In this document: positions 1 to 9,400 of the stretch, in pieces
Position numbering within the stretch: the stretch's first letter is position 1
How the letters are laid out: each line of letters starts with the position of its first letter
Position numbers and translations under genes: made by a program
The notes under the pieces: model-generated
The model's input: only the letters and a program-made list of their open reading frames with translations
Told to the model about the DNA's origin: nothing
The model's database searches: none
Virus record (IMG/VR): IMGVR_UViG_3300027749_000066
Span: 33,487 to 97,486 of that record
Length of the DNA stretch: 64,000 bases
Strand: one strand, 5' to 3'
DNA from: a virus

Positions 1-11
1 TCGTTTCATTT

Positions 12-266
12 TTGAAGGATGTTACTTGGTCAGCAAAGGTAAAGCAAGGCGTTTGTGTTGGTATCTCAGTTCTTGTAGCTGTTGGTATTACTGCAATTGA
101 TAAGGGAGTGAATCTTTCAGATTGGAAAGTTCTTGTTTCTAATTTGTCAGTTGTTTTTACTGTAGCTCAGGTTTTTTATAACCAGTATTTTGGTGGTACT
201 TCTATCAATGCTAAACTTGAGAATGTAGGTGTTGGCGCTGGTAAGGCGGTGACTCCAAGTGCTTAA
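12..266 (+). CDS. Small membrane protein, holin candidate (possibly 5' truncated)
   Basis: 84 residues from a TTG at 12, but the frame is open to the left window edge, so the true start may lie outside. Two hydrophobic stretches (about residues 12-28 and 38-57) separated by a short polar loop give a two-segment membrane protein of holin-like size. It overlaps the next gene by 8 nt. No lytic enzyme is adjacent inside the window, so the holin role is inference from size and topology only. Confidence 0.55.
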   Translation: MKDVTWSAKVKQGVCVGISVLVAVGITAIDKGVNLSDWKVLVSNLSVVFTVAQVFYNQYFGGTSINAKLENVGVGAGKAVTPSA

Positions 267-441
267 GTGTAAAAAATGTGGTGGATTTCTTTATGAAGAA
301 GAAGTTTATTATGATGAGGATGATAATAAAATAGTTCAAATAGGTTGTTATCAATGTTCACATAAAGCATATATAAAGGCAAAAGATTGGGCATTTTTTA
401 AAAAGAAAATAAATGATGCCATTAAAAAAAATAATGAGTGA
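259..441 (+). CDS. Zinc-ribbon small protein
   Basis: 60 residues, GTG start inside the end of the preceding gene. An N-terminal CKKC pair and a later CYQC pair form a CxxC...CxxC zinc ribbon, followed by a lysine-rich tail. Probably a small nucleic-acid-binding or adaptor protein; function not recognised. Confidence 0.65.
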   Translation: MLKCKKCGGFLYEEEVYYDEDDNKIVQIGCYQCSHKAYIKAKDWAFFKKKINDAIKKNNE

Positions 442-895
442 ATCAAAATTTGTAAAAATTAAGGTTAATAAATTATATTTTTTGCCTAGTGGTGATGTTG
501 TGAGAGTGGTAAGAATAAACTGGATGCGTAATAGTGTCATAGTTCATAATTACCACTCTCATAGCAATGAGGTGGTGGAATACGAACTCGCCCCTGCTAT
601 ACTGTCTCCGGCCTACCGAATCGGGGAGGTCGCTAGGATGTTGGGCAAGCAACCTGCTACCTTGCGTAAGTATGAACAACTAGGTTTAATTCCTAAAGTT
701 CGTAAGATTTCTTTGAATTTTGGTGAAAAACGTTTCACTAGGGTGTATACTTCAAAAGATGTAGAAGAGATTGTAGAGTTTTTTGATAGGAGGAAGCCTG
801 TTGGTAGACCTTCTAGAACTAATACTTTCGGAATAAACAAAAATGAGATTAAGAGAATTCTTAATTCAAGATATATAAAGGAAGATAATGGCTAA
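434..895 (+). CDS. MerR-like helix-turn-helix protein
   Basis: About 153 residues from ATG 434, which overlaps the previous stop by 8 nt; an upstream ATG at 413 is possible but gives a longer overlap. The middle reads YRIGEVARMLGKQPATLRKY, the winged-helix MerR signature (IGEVA...TLRKYE..GLI), followed by a basic region and a GRPSR patch resembling an AT-hook. Likely a DNA-binding regulator. The stretch coding for the helix-turn-helix (about 585-660) is more GC-rich than its flanks, which may mean the domain was acquired. Confidence 0.75.
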   Translation: MSESKFVKIKVNKLYFLPSGDVVRVVRINWMRNSVIVHNYHSHSNEVVEYELAPAILSPAYRIGEVARMLGKQPATLRKYEQLGLIPKVRKISLNFGEKRFTRVYTSKDVEEIVEFFDRRKPVGRPSRTNTFGINKNEIKRILNSRYIKEDNG

Positions 896-1115
896 TTTAA
901 CGCCTGAGAAAGATAGTAATAACTCAATTTGGTGCTCAGTTGGTATCACGAAGAATCTTGGCAATTATGAGAGTCTCCGTATCGATGCTGGTGCTAGAAT
1001 TGACATTGAAGCTTTTTCTGATAAAGAAGAGGCTTGGAAGAATCTTTGGACAGAAGTTCAGGCTCAAATTGAAGAGCAACTTATCGAAGCTGATCGTGGC
1101 TTGGCCGAAGGCTGA
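888..1115 (+). CDS. Conserved small phage-type protein
   Basis: 75 residues, overlapping both neighbours by a few nt, so translationally coupled. It starts MANLTPEKDSNNSIWCSVG and has an acidic helical C-terminus (EEAWKNLWTEVQAQIEEQL). The layout resembles small actinophage proteins of unknown role near WhiB genes; no catalytic motif is visible. Confidence 0.65.
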   Translation: MANLTPEKDSNNSIWCSVGITKNLGNYESLRIDAGARIDIEAFSDKEEAWKNLWTEVQAQIEEQLIEADRGLAEG

Positions 1116-1438
1116 TGTGTTGGCCAATGTCTAGTAATCTTAAAAAAGTGCATTGGACAAAGGACGCATTGTGTAAGTTTGATAAGAAGTTTACTTCGTT
1201 CCAAGTGGATGAGGTGAACGAAGCTAAATCTATTTGTGCTAATTGCACTGTTCAAGTAGAGTGCATTTTTGCTAATGCAGAAACAGATGGTACATTCATA
1301 TCCGCTGGTTTATCGAAATACGATAGACTGTTAATAGAATGGAAGAGGGTGAACAATACTGATGAAGGAAACTTCAGAGGAAGTTCTACTTATATTTCAG
1401 AAGTCGTGCGACGAGCACGCAAAACTATTCATTCCTGA
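1115..1438 (+). CDS. WhiB-like iron-sulfur transcription factor (first copy)
   Basis: 107 residues. Cysteines at 20, 41, 44 and 50 match the WhiB pattern C-x(n)-CxxC-x5-C (CANCTVQVEC), which in this family binds a [4Fe-4S] cluster and contacts the primary sigma factor. The usual G-[VI]-W-G-G turn is degenerate here (TFISAGLS). ATG 1115 overlaps the preceding TGA. Phage WhiB proteins often antagonise host WhiB proteins, so early host take-over or repression is the likely role. Confidence 0.85.
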   Translation: MCWPMSSNLKKVHWTKDALCKFDKKFTSFQVDEVNEAKSICANCTVQVECIFANAETDGTFISAGLSKYDRLLIEWKRVNNTDEGNFRGSSTYISEVVRRARKTIHS

Positions 1439-1685
1439 GCCTCGTCAAGATCAAATTATTGAGAGTTTGCTCAACTACTATAATAAATACTATTCAATGA
1501 AAATCCTTGAAGAATGTATTCATGAGTTCGCTAGAAGTCATCAAGATCCTATCATAATTTATGAATTTGCTATGGACTCAAGTAAAATTCGTGAGAAGAT
1601 TCTTGAGCGGGAAAAGTCAAAAAAAGAATTCAGCACTTTAGTCAAGCAGACTGAAGAGAGGATGCGTTTGTACGATGAACTATGA
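1362..1685 (+). CDS. Hypothetical helical protein
   Basis: 107 residues, charged, with a C-terminal helix rich in Glu, Lys and Arg. It starts 77 nt inside the WhiB gene in another frame and overlaps the helicase start by 11 nt, so it lies in a tightly packed operon leading into the replicative helicase. A role as helicase loader or accessory factor is possible from position only; no diagnostic motif is seen. Confidence 0.6.
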   Translation: MKETSEEVLLIFQKSCDEHAKLFIPEPRQDQIIESLLNYYNKYYSMKILEECIHEFARSHQDPIIIYEFAMDSSKIREKILEREKSKKEFSTLVKQTEERMRLYDEL

Positions 1686-2901
1686 ATTAAATCTATTGAA
1701 TAGTATTCTCAAGACTGGTGATCTTGTTCCTTGCATTGAGCAGGGCGTTGATTATGTGTTTTCAGAGTATTCTGATGTATGGAATTTTATTGTTCAGTTT
1801 AATAACGAATATGGTCAATCTCCATCTAAAGATGTTATTAAAACAAACTTCAAGAGCTTTGAATTTTATAATGCAGAGTCTCCCATTCAATTTTATATTG
1901 ATGATGCTAAGAAGCAAAGCCTTAGTCGTGGTGTTAGAACAGCTTTATTTAAGGCTTCTGATGCCTTGAAGAGTGGTGATGATCCTGCGAAGATCCTTAC
2001 CCTTATGCAGAATGAGGCTGCACAGTTGATCCGTGATTCGGGAAGACTGAAGGACTCTAATATTGCTGATTACACTGAGCGTGCGACGATCCTTAAAGAT
2101 CGTATTGAAAATCCTGATCATCGCATTGTTGGTGTGACTAGTGGCATTAAGGTTATTGATGCTCATTTTGGTGGCTTTCAGCCCGGTGATTTTGTTGTTG
2201 TTATTGGATGGACTGGTGTAGGAAAGTCTGCACTGACTCGTCTTATGGCTGCTAATGCTTGGCGTGCCGGTTATGTTCCTTTAATCATCTCCCTTGAGAT
2301 GGATCGTCTTCAGGAAGAATTCCGCATGGATACTATTCTGAATGCTGGTGAGGTATTCACCAATACTCAACTTACAAATGGTAAGGGCATTGGTATTAAT
2401 GACTATGAGGGTTGGGCTAAAGAGATGTTTGATGGCAAGCCTCCTATCCATCTAGTTACATCTGATGGGATTGAAACTGCTGATCAGCACTTTGTTCAGG
2501 CAAAGATTGAGCAGTATAAGCCAGATCTTGTAATCCTTGATTATCATACTTTGTTTGATGATGCAAACAAGGGTGGATCAGAGACTGAGCGTGCAAAGAA
2601 TCTATCAAAAGCTTTCAAGCGTATTGCTGTTCGTAATCGTGTACCTGTAATTGATGTTTCAGGTGTCACGATGGATGATGGTCATGATGAGCGTCCTCCG
2701 GAACTTAGCGAGATTGCTTGGAGTAAGCAGTTGTCTTATGATGCGGATATGGTTCTCGCTGTTCATAGATCTATGGGTAGTGACATTTTTCAAGTAGTAA
2801 CTCGAAAGACTAGACGGTGTGCGCCGTTTGCGTTTTATCTTAAGTGGAATCTAGACTCAGGTGAATGGAAGGAAATTTATGAGCACGAAGCGATGGACTA
2901 A
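1675..2901 (+). CDS. DnaB-type replicative DNA helicase
   Basis: 408 residues. The N-terminal third is helical. The RecA-fold C-terminal domain starts near residue 150 with Walker A GWTGVGKSA (178-186), Walker B LVILDYHTLF (about 280-290) and a glutamine/serine region before a final arginine-containing KTRR segment. Unwinds DNA 5' to 3' at the phage fork. It is followed immediately by the primase, as is typical for phage replisomes. Slightly shorter than bacterial DnaB because the N-terminal domain is reduced. Confidence 0.93.
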   Translation: MNYELNLLNSILKTGDLVPCIEQGVDYVFSEYSDVWNFIVQFNNEYGQSPSKDVIKTNFKSFEFYNAESPIQFYIDDAKKQSLSRGVRTALFKASDALKSGDDPAKILTLMQNEAAQLIRDSGRLKDSNIADYTERATILKDRIENPDHRIVGVTSGIKVIDAHFGGFQPGDFVVVIGWTGVGKSALTRLMAANAWRAGYVPLIISLEMDRLQEEFRMDTILNAGEVFTNTQLTNGKGIGINDYEGWAKEMFDGKPPIHLVTSDGIETADQHFVQAKIEQYKPDLVILDYHTLFDDANKGGSETERAKNLSKAFKRIAVRNRVPVIDVSGVTMDDGHDERPPELSEIAWSKQLSYDADMVLAVHRSMGSDIFQVVTRKTRRCAPFAFYLKWNLDSGEWKEIYEHEAMD

Positions 2902-3079
2902 GAGGCCGTTCTATTTTATTGAGGGAGAGGCGATTGATCAGGAAGCTATCATTCGTGTTCGTCCTCAGATTGAAAAGTATGTTCGATATGATTTGAAGAA
3001 GAATTTCAAGAAGACAAATGTCACTTGGGATATGAATGATAAAGGTAACTTCAACTTTAAGATTGAGTTTTATGGTTGA
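2879..3079 (+). CDS. Small basic protein between helicase and primase
   Basis: 66 residues. ATG 2879 has AAGGAA just upstream and is preferred over the earlier in-frame ATG 2861. Lys- and Arg-rich, overlapping the helicase end by 23 nt and the primase start by 8 nt. Likely a replisome accessory judging from coupling, but no family is recognised. Confidence 0.65.
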   Translation: MSTKRWTKRPFYFIEGEAIDQEAIIRVRPQIEKYVRYDLKKNFKKTNVTWDMNDKGNFNFKIEFYG

Positions 3080-3998
3080 TATTCTTGACTATATTGAGTC
3101 TAAGGGTATGCAGGTTATGCGTGATGATGGTTCCGAATTAGCCTGTTATTGTCCTTTCCATTCTAATATGGATACTCCAGCTTTTTATATTAATAAAAGA
3201 ACTGGCCTTTGGATTTGTTTTAATCCTTCCTGCGGAAAGACTGGATCGCTTCGTGATCTTATGACTTTTTTTGGTGATAAAGGCAATATAGTCAAGGATT
3301 ATTCCTTTGATCAAATTACTGATAATCTTCGTGAACATCAAGAGGTTATAGACTCGTCGTGGGATGAAACTCTTGATCTGTTAAGAGTTGACTATGAGAC
3401 TGAATCTCATAAGTTAAAATATTTAATGGATCGTGGTTTTGTTATTGATACTCTTGAGTATTTTGATGTTTGTTTTTCTGATGTCAAAAAACGTATAGTT
3501 ATCCCTGCTAGGGATGAAAAATATAAAGTCATTGGTTTTATTGGCAGGACTATTTTGCAGGATGTTCAACCAAAATATCTTTATTCAAAAGGTTTCCCTA
3601 GAAAAAATATTTTGTTTAATTTAAACAATGCAAAGCGCTATGATTCATGTATAGTTGTTGAGGGTAGTTTGGATGCAATGAAAATTCATCAAGCTGGTTT
3701 TCCAAATGTCGTCTCCTCATTAGGAGCAACAATTACTAAGGAACATATTGGGAAATTAGCATCATACTTTGACAATATCATTATATTCTCAGATAACGAT
3801 AGTGCTGGAGATGCTATGAGATCAGAGATTATAAAGAATCTTTATGACAAAAATCTTAAGATTGTTCAGTTTGAAAATCCTGATATCAAAGATCCCGGCG
3901 ATATGAACGAAGAGCAAATTGTTTCACATATTAATAATGCAATAGACTATTTTACTTGGAGTTTTAATCATGTATTTTCGGCTTACACATCTGACTGA
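3072..3998 (+). CDS. DnaG-type primase
   Basis: 308 residues from ATG 3072. The N-terminus has a CHC2 zinc finger (C27, H30, C49, C54) for template recognition. A TOPRIM core follows with VVEGSLDAMK (about 195-204) and FSDNDSAGD (about 239-247), the Glu and Asp metal ligands of the primase active site. Shorter than bacterial DnaG and lacking an obvious helicase-binding tail. Synthesises RNA primers at the fork with the adjacent DnaB-type helicase. Confidence 0.93.
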   Translation: MVDILDYIESKGMQVMRDDGSELACYCPFHSNMDTPAFYINKRTGLWICFNPSCGKTGSLRDLMTFFGDKGNIVKDYSFDQITDNLREHQEVIDSSWDETLDLLRVDYETESHKLKYLMDRGFVIDTLEYFDVCFSDVKKRIVIPARDEKYKVIGFIGRTILQDVQPKYLYSKGFPRKNILFNLNNAKRYDSCIVVEGSLDAMKIHQAGFPNVVSSLGATITKEHIGKLASYFDNIIIFSDNDSAGDAMRSEIIKNLYDKNLKIVQFENPDIKDPGDMNEEQIVSHINNAIDYFTWSFNHVFSAYTSD

Positions 3999-4146
3999 AG
4001 ATGTATTCCAACTTGACTTCATGGATGGTTCCATGAGTAACACTGTCCTACTCAGTGCTAAGGAGATTTCCTTGCTGGAGGAGGTTCTGGAGGTCTTCCC
4101 GACGCTTGAGGTGTCAGAGCAGATCGATAGATGGTATAATGGTTAG
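3970..4146 (+). CDS. Small acidic protein overlapping primase end
   Basis: 58 residues (MYFRLTHLTEDVFQLDF...), ATG 3970, ending TAG 4144-4146. It overlaps the primase by 29 nt. The C-terminal part is an amphipathic acidic helix (KEISLLEEVLEVFPTLEVSE). Its third codon positions are GC-rich, which supports coding. The end of the gene contains the -10 of the next promoter. Confidence 0.6.
   Translation: MYFRLTHLTEDVFQLDFMDGSMSNTVLLSAKEISLLEEVLEVFPTLEVSEQIDRWYNG
4132..4140 (+). promoter_or_regulatory. Extended -10 promoter for ssDNA-binding protein gene
   Basis: TGGTATAAT (extended TG-N plus TATAAT) inside the 3' end of the small ORF, with no convincing -35. The leader to ATG 4215 is about 70 nt, includes the near-palindrome TTTGATTAAATCAAA, and ends with an AAAGGT-type ribosome site. 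Confidence 0.5.
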
Positions 4147-4214
4147 ACGCCTGAGTGCGTTTGATTAAATCAAAGATAGACGTTTATTAACGTAGAAAGA
4201 TAAAGGTAATTAAA

Positions 4215-4880
4215 ATGAGTATGTTCAAAACACTTAGTGATCTTAAGAAGAACACAATCGAAAACAAGGGCAGTGGCCCTATGGGAGATGGCGAGCGTAT
4301 TCCTCGCTTCTTCTCCGTGAAGTCCGGCGAATCATACCTGATTCGCTTCCGTCAGGAACTCACCGAGGATTCAGCGAATTTCTCTGATGCCGCTGGGGTT
4401 GCTCATGTTGTTTCAGTTCACACTAATCCAAATGATTACAAGAAGAGTGCGATTTGCACTGGTGATAATGAGGATTATGGTTATCGCTGTTTTGGTTGTG
4501 AGCAGGTTGTCCATGATCGTGGTTGGAAGGCAAAGCAGCATCTTCTTCTGAATGTTGCAGTTTTTAGTGCTGATGACGAAACTTGGGAGCCTCGCATCCT
4601 TGATCAGAAGTTCACTGGCGCTCACGTTGCAGAAACTATTGTTACTTATGCAAGTGAGTATGGTACGATTATGGATCGTGATTTCAAGATCTCTCGTACT
4701 GGTCAGAAGCAGCAGACTAAGTATAATCTGATCCCCCTTGCTCCAAAGGATGCAAATGCTTCAATTGCAGAACTTCCTATGCATGATTTGACTAAGACTT
4801 ATAAGCTCATGAGTCCTGCAGAACAGGCTGGTTATTATATTTCTGAAGAAGACAACTCTGGCTCTAGCGGTTGGGCTTGA
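4215..4880 (+). CDS. Single-stranded DNA-binding protein (gp32-like)
   Basis: 221 residues. The centre holds a Cys/His cluster (AICTGD...YRCFGCEQVVHDRGWKAKQH) followed by beta-rich sequence, like the zinc-containing OB-fold of T4 gp32-type proteins. The C-terminus is acidic and Ser/Gly-rich (EEDNSGSSGWA), the usual protein-interaction tail. Own promoter and own terminator fit a protein needed in large amounts. Coats ssDNA in replication and recombination. Confidence 0.82.
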   Translation: MSMFKTLSDLKKNTIENKGSGPMGDGERIPRFFSVKSGESYLIRFRQELTEDSANFSDAAGVAHVVSVHTNPNDYKKSAICTGDNEDYGYRCFGCEQVVHDRGWKAKQHLLLNVAVFSADDETWEPRILDQKFTGAHVAETIVTYASEYGTIMDRDFKISRTGQKQQTKYNLIPLAPKDANASIAELPMHDLTKTYKLMSPAEQAGYYISEEDNSGSSGWA

Positions 4881-4886
4881 GTTATT

Positions 4887-4916
4887 TGCTGGGGGACTTC
4901 GGTCCCCCAGCATTTT
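4887..4916 (+). terminator. Intrinsic terminator after ssDNA-binding protein
   Basis: 11-bp perfect stem TGCTGGGGGAC / GTCCCCCAGCA with TTCG tetraloop, followed by TTTTC, 7 nt after the stop codon. Confidence 0.9.
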
Positions 4917-4941
4917 CTTCTGAAAGGTATATGACTAAATT

Positions 4942-5481
4942 ATGATTGTTCTTGATATTGATGGGGTTGTGGCTAATCCCTTTGATGAAGTAAACTATTT
5001 CTTAGGAAATCTTGGATATGAAACTAAACCTTGGACTTCTTGGGAAAGTGATAGTTGGTCAGAAGTATATAATTATGTAAATTCATCAACAATGATTGAT
5101 TGCGTTAATAATAAACTTATTTATAAAAACGCTATTTCATTTGAAGAAGCTTGGTATTGGACTAATCATTATAGTTCAACATATGACATCATGTATCTTA
5201 CTGCTAGACCAGAAACTATGTCTCAATTAACTTGGGATTGGTTTATGGATTGGGATATCCCAGCAGACTTTATTGTTTTTCAAAAAAATAAAGTTGACTT
5301 TCTTCAGCAATTATATATTGATATTTATGTTGATGATAATCCTCAAATAGTTATTGATGCTTTTGAGAAGGGTGTGCCAGCAAGATTGCTTAACCGTCCT
5401 TATAATTTAACCGCAGATATTGATCCAAAACTTAGGATTAATTCTTTATGGGATATTGATTTTAATGAAAATATTATTTGA
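4942..5481 (+). CDS. HAD-family 5'(3')-deoxyribonucleotidase-like phosphatase
   Basis: 179 residues. N-terminal LDIDGVVAN is HAD motif I (nucleophile and acid/base aspartates, residues 5 and 7). YLTARPE is motif II and the later YVDDNPQ is motif IV. Length and motif spacing fit the NT5C-type nucleotidase group, which hydrolyses deoxynucleoside monophosphates. With dCMP deaminase, ThyX and NrdJ it would tune the phage nucleotide pool. Confidence 0.8.
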   Translation: MIVLDIDGVVANPFDEVNYFLGNLGYETKPWTSWESDSWSEVYNYVNSSTMIDCVNNKLIYKNAISFEEAWYWTNHYSSTYDIMYLTARPETMSQLTWDWFMDWDIPADFIVFQKNKVDFLQQLYIDIYVDDNPQIVIDAFEKGVPARLLNRPYNLTADIDPKLRINSLWDIDFNENII

Positions 5482-5824
5482 TGGTTCTATTAAAACATCT
5501 ATAAATAAAATTGTTATTGATACTTTTTTAAATGGTGTATATAAACAATATGGCAAAAAACTTTACATTATTTATACCGGAGTGGGTAAAACATCTGACA
5601 TTATAGATGATTGGGCAATCAAGAATTTCCCTAATGATGGTACAAGAAATTGTTTTAATGCAATTTGGTATGATCATTATAAAAAAGAAGACGAATTATT
5701 TAATTATGAACTTATGAATGAGACTAAACCAGATTTAGTTTTTATTTTTGGTGATGATTCTCATGATTTTTCAAAAGTTGCAAAACAAATGGGTGTACCA
5801 GTTTATAAAGTAGAAAAAATATAA
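5465..5824 (+). CDS. Rossmann-like protein, SLOG/DUF2493-like
   Basis: 119 residues from ATG 5465 (17-nt overlap with the nucleotidase). It begins MKILFDGS, has YTGVGKTSDIIDDWA and ends KPDLVFIFGDDSHDF...GVPVYKV, the pattern of nucleotide-binding DUF2493/SLOG proteins (beta strand, Gly loop, PDLV strand, final G-[IV]-P-V). Probably binds a nucleotide derivative; the specific role is unknown. Confidence 0.6.
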   Translation: MKILFDGSIKTSINKIVIDTFLNGVYKQYGKKLYIIYTGVGKTSDIIDDWAIKNFPNDGTRNCFNAIWYDHYKKEDELFNYELMNETKPDLVFIFGDDSHDFSKVAKQMGVPVYKVEKI

Positions 5825-6303
5825 TGGATGATTTAAACAGACCATCTTGGGAAGAGTATTTTTTAAACATTGCGTTGGCAACTGCTGAGCGATCTACTTG
5901 TCCAAGTAGAAAAGTTGGAAGTGTTATTGTCAATCCTGCAACTCAACAAGTAATCTCTATGGGCTATAATGGTGCTGCTAGAGGTGCTCCTCATTGCACA
6001 GATCAATGCTTGTCTAGAGAAAAAGGGAGCGACTGGGATAAGTGCAATGCTATCCATGCAGAATTAAATGCAATAATAGCTGCTGCTATGAATGGAGTTA
6101 GTACTAATGGTGCTACTATGTATCTCACTACCACTCCGTGCTTGTTCTGTGCAAGGACATTGATTAATGCTGGTATAAAGAAAGTAATTTCTCTTACTTT
6201 ATATTCTCATACACAAGGACTCGAGCTTCTACAAGAAAGCGGAGTAGAAGTGATTATTGCAAATATTTATATGAAAGGAAAAAATGAAGACAGTTTTGTT
6301 TGA
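5824..6303 (+). CDS. Deoxycytidylate (dCMP) deaminase
   Basis: 159 residues. Zinc catalytic motif HAE (H78, E80) and PCLFC (C106, C109), preceded by the dCMP-deaminase-type substrate region with GYNGAARGAPHC. Converts dCMP to dUMP, the substrate of thymidylate synthase (ThyX at 49.1 kb). ATG overlaps the previous stop. Confidence 0.92.
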   Translation: MDDLNRPSWEEYFLNIALATAERSTCPSRKVGSVIVNPATQQVISMGYNGAARGAPHCTDQCLSREKGSDWDKCNAIHAELNAIIAAAMNGVSTNGATMYLTTTPCLFCARTLINAGIKKVISLTLYSHTQGLELLQESGVEVIIANIYMKGKNEDSFV

Positions 6304-6487
6304 AAGAGTGCAGATTTGTGAAGTTGTTTATTCTGACAAAGATGTAGAGAATTTTCTAGCAGAGAACCCTGATTCTGTTGAACATGATTATTATAATTAT
6401 GTAATGGAATTGATTAAAGATCAGGATGAGTCTTGGACTTCTGCTGAAGTTTTTATTATTGGACATATTGAAGGTATTAAGGAATAA
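6284..6487 (+). CDS. Hypothetical acidic protein
   Basis: 67 residues with an AAAGGA ribosome site and a 20-nt overlap with the deaminase. Glu/Asp-rich, no known motif. It sits between dCMP deaminase and DNA polymerase. Confidence 0.6.
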   Translation: MKTVLFERVQICEVVYSDKDVENFLAENPDSVEHDYYNYVMELIKDQDESWTSAEVFIIGHIEGIKE

Positions 6488-6489
6488 TT

Positions 6490-9400
6490 TTGCCTGAGTT
6501 TACACATCTACATAATCATAGCGAATACTCACTTCTTGATGGTCTGACTACTCCGGAAGAGATGGCTCAGATCGCAAGTACTAATGGTCAGATTGCTTCT
6601 GCAATTACTGATCATGGAACTATGGGTGGGTTTATTAGATTCCAGAAGGCTTGTAAGGATCAAAATGTTAAGCCAATCTTTGGTGTTGAAGCATATTTTG
6701 TTGATGATGTAGCGACGGATGATGAGGATAACAAGGCTGAAAGATTCCATCTTATTCTTCTTGCTAAGAATGATAAGGGGCTTGAAAATCTTTTCAGACT
6801 TAATAATGTCGCTTGGACTGAGCAGTTCTACTACAAACCTAGAATTGACTTCTCTAATTTGGAGCAATTTGGTGAGGGATTAATTTGTCTTTCGGGATGT
6901 ATGGGTAGTGCATTGTCTAAAGCAATTCTTGCCGGTGATGAAAAGCGATCAGAGCTATTGCTGAATAGGTTTCAAAGAATCTTCAAGGATGATTATTATC
7001 TTGAAGTACAGCCCCATAATCCACCGGAGCTTAATGCAAAACTTATTGACTATGGGGACTCTTATGATATTCCTATTGTCGGTACTCTTGATTGTCATTT
7101 CCCAACAGCAAATGATTGGGGCGTTGAGGAAGTGCTTTTGGCTGTTGGTCAGAGTTCATCTATGAATGCTGCTCAGAAGCGTCATGCTAAGGATAATTAT
7201 GATAAAGCTTGTAATGTTCATAATCTAATTGATAAGATGGATTTGCTTTATCCTGATCGCAGGCTTTCCTTCAAAGATCTTCCTCTTTATATGATGGACG
7301 CTAATGAAGCATTACGTCACTTTGAAGATGCTGGTATTACAAGAACGGATATTCTTGAAAATACTATGGAGATCGCTGATAAGTGTAATACAGAGATTAA
7401 GATGAATAATATGTTCTTACCTTCTTATACTAAGAATATCAAGATCAATATGACTTCTAATGAATATCTTCGTGACATTTCGTTTTTTCTTCTTGAGCAG
7501 AAGGGTCTTTCTTCTGATCCTGTTTATATTGATCGTCTTAATGAGGAGTTGGAAGTAATTGCAGGGAAGAACTTTTCGGACTATTTTTTGGTCTTGTGGG
7601 ATCTTATTAGTTGGGCTGACAGTGACGGCATTGCCCGTGGGCCTGCCCGTGGTAGCGCTGGTGGATCTCTATTGTCTTATGTTCTTGGTATTACGAATAT
7701 CGATCCGGTCAAGCATGGACTTCTCTTTTTTCGGTTTATCAATCCTGAGAGAAACGATTTCCCGGATATCGATTTGGACTTCGAAGATCGTCGCCGTGAT
7801 GAGGCGAAAGAATATCTGAGGAATCGGTGGGGTCCAGAGAATGTCGCTGGTATTTCTGCTTATGGCACATTCCAGCCTAAGGGTTCCATCAAGGCTATTG
7901 CTAGCGCTTTTGCTGTGCCTTATACTGAGGCTAATGCTATATCTCCTCTCTTTGAGACTTTTGAGGAATATAAAACTAAAGATAAACTTGCTAAATTCAG
8001 GAATAAGAACCCAGACATCATTAAGGTCGCTGAGAGGCTTGTGGGACGATATAAGAACGCATCAGCGCACGCTGCTGGCGTCGTCGTATCTAATGTTCCC
8101 CTAAATACTATCGTTCCCATTGAAGTTCGTGAAGAGGCAGGAACCAAGCGCAAGATCAATGTGATTGCTTATGACAAGGATGAGACTGGCGAATTTGGAC
8201 TCATTAAATTTGATGCTCTTGGAGTGCGTGCGATCACAGTCATCAAAGATTGCATTAATGCCATTAAGGAACGAAAAGGAATTGATGTCTCAAAAGACAG
8301 CATCGATATTGACAACCCAGATTCAAGAGTCTTTGCAGAATTCACAGCAGGCAATGTTGTTGGAATCTTCCAAGCGGAAGGTGCTGGTTATGCTTCTCTT
8401 ATTACTGAGATGGGTATTTCTAACTTCAACGATTTAGCTGTTTCTAATGCCTTGGTACGTCCGGGATCGTATGTAACTCAGGGCAAGAAGTATCTTGCTC
8501 GTAGAGATGGCACTGAGCGTACTATTTATGATCACAAGATTCTTGAGAATATTCTTGGTGAGACTTATAACACCTTCATCTTTGAAGAGCAGGTTATGAA
8601 GATCGCTGTGGAACTTGCTGGCTTCAGTTGGGCTAAGGCTGACCGTCTTCGTAAGATCATCTCCAAGAAGAAGGATGCTGCTGAGTTTGATAAGTATCAG
8701 AAAGAATTTGTTGATGGTGCTTCAACTCATATCTCGGAGCATAAGGCGAGAAGTCTTTGGGCTGATATTGAGAAAGCTTCTCTTTATATGTTCAACAAGT
8801 CTCATGCGACTGCTTATTCGCTAGTATCGTATCAAACAATGTGGCTTAAGGTTAATTATCCTACTGAGTTCATTTGGGCTACTTTGTCTAATGAGACAGA
8901 GGGTGAGAAAGTTACTACATATTTGTTTGAGGCTCAACGACTTGGCATCGAAATCCTCGGTCCCGACGTAAATAGTTCTGAGTATAGTTTTTCTTTGGAT
9001 GGTGATGCGTTGCGGTTTGGTTTGTCTAATATTGCTGGTTGTGGTGCGAATACTGTTAATGAGATTTTGTTGAAGCGTCCTTTTCAGGATTATGATCATT
9101 TTGTTAATTCTGTGCAGAAGTCTAAGGTTAAGGTTAATAATCTTGAGGCTTTGCAGAAGGTGGGCGCTTTGGATAGTGTCGGTTATGATTCTCCGTATGA
9201 GTCTCGTCGGTATTTTGGGCCGTTGTTGAATTATCCGGTGACGATGAATGATAAGTCTCCGTTTGATTCGATTATTATGCCGTGTGCTGATGCTCAGGAT
9301 AATAAGGAGGATATTAATTTGTATATTGTTCGTGGTGTGGTTAAGTCTACGAAGCGGACTTCTCGTTATTTTCGTGCTGAGATTGAGGATGCGACTGGTG

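Noticed and set aside
4125-4160. tRNA-like sequence (ATAATGGTTAGAC...)
   Set aside because: Resembles a D-arm but has no matching acceptor or T-arm; it is the end of a small ORF with a -10 element.
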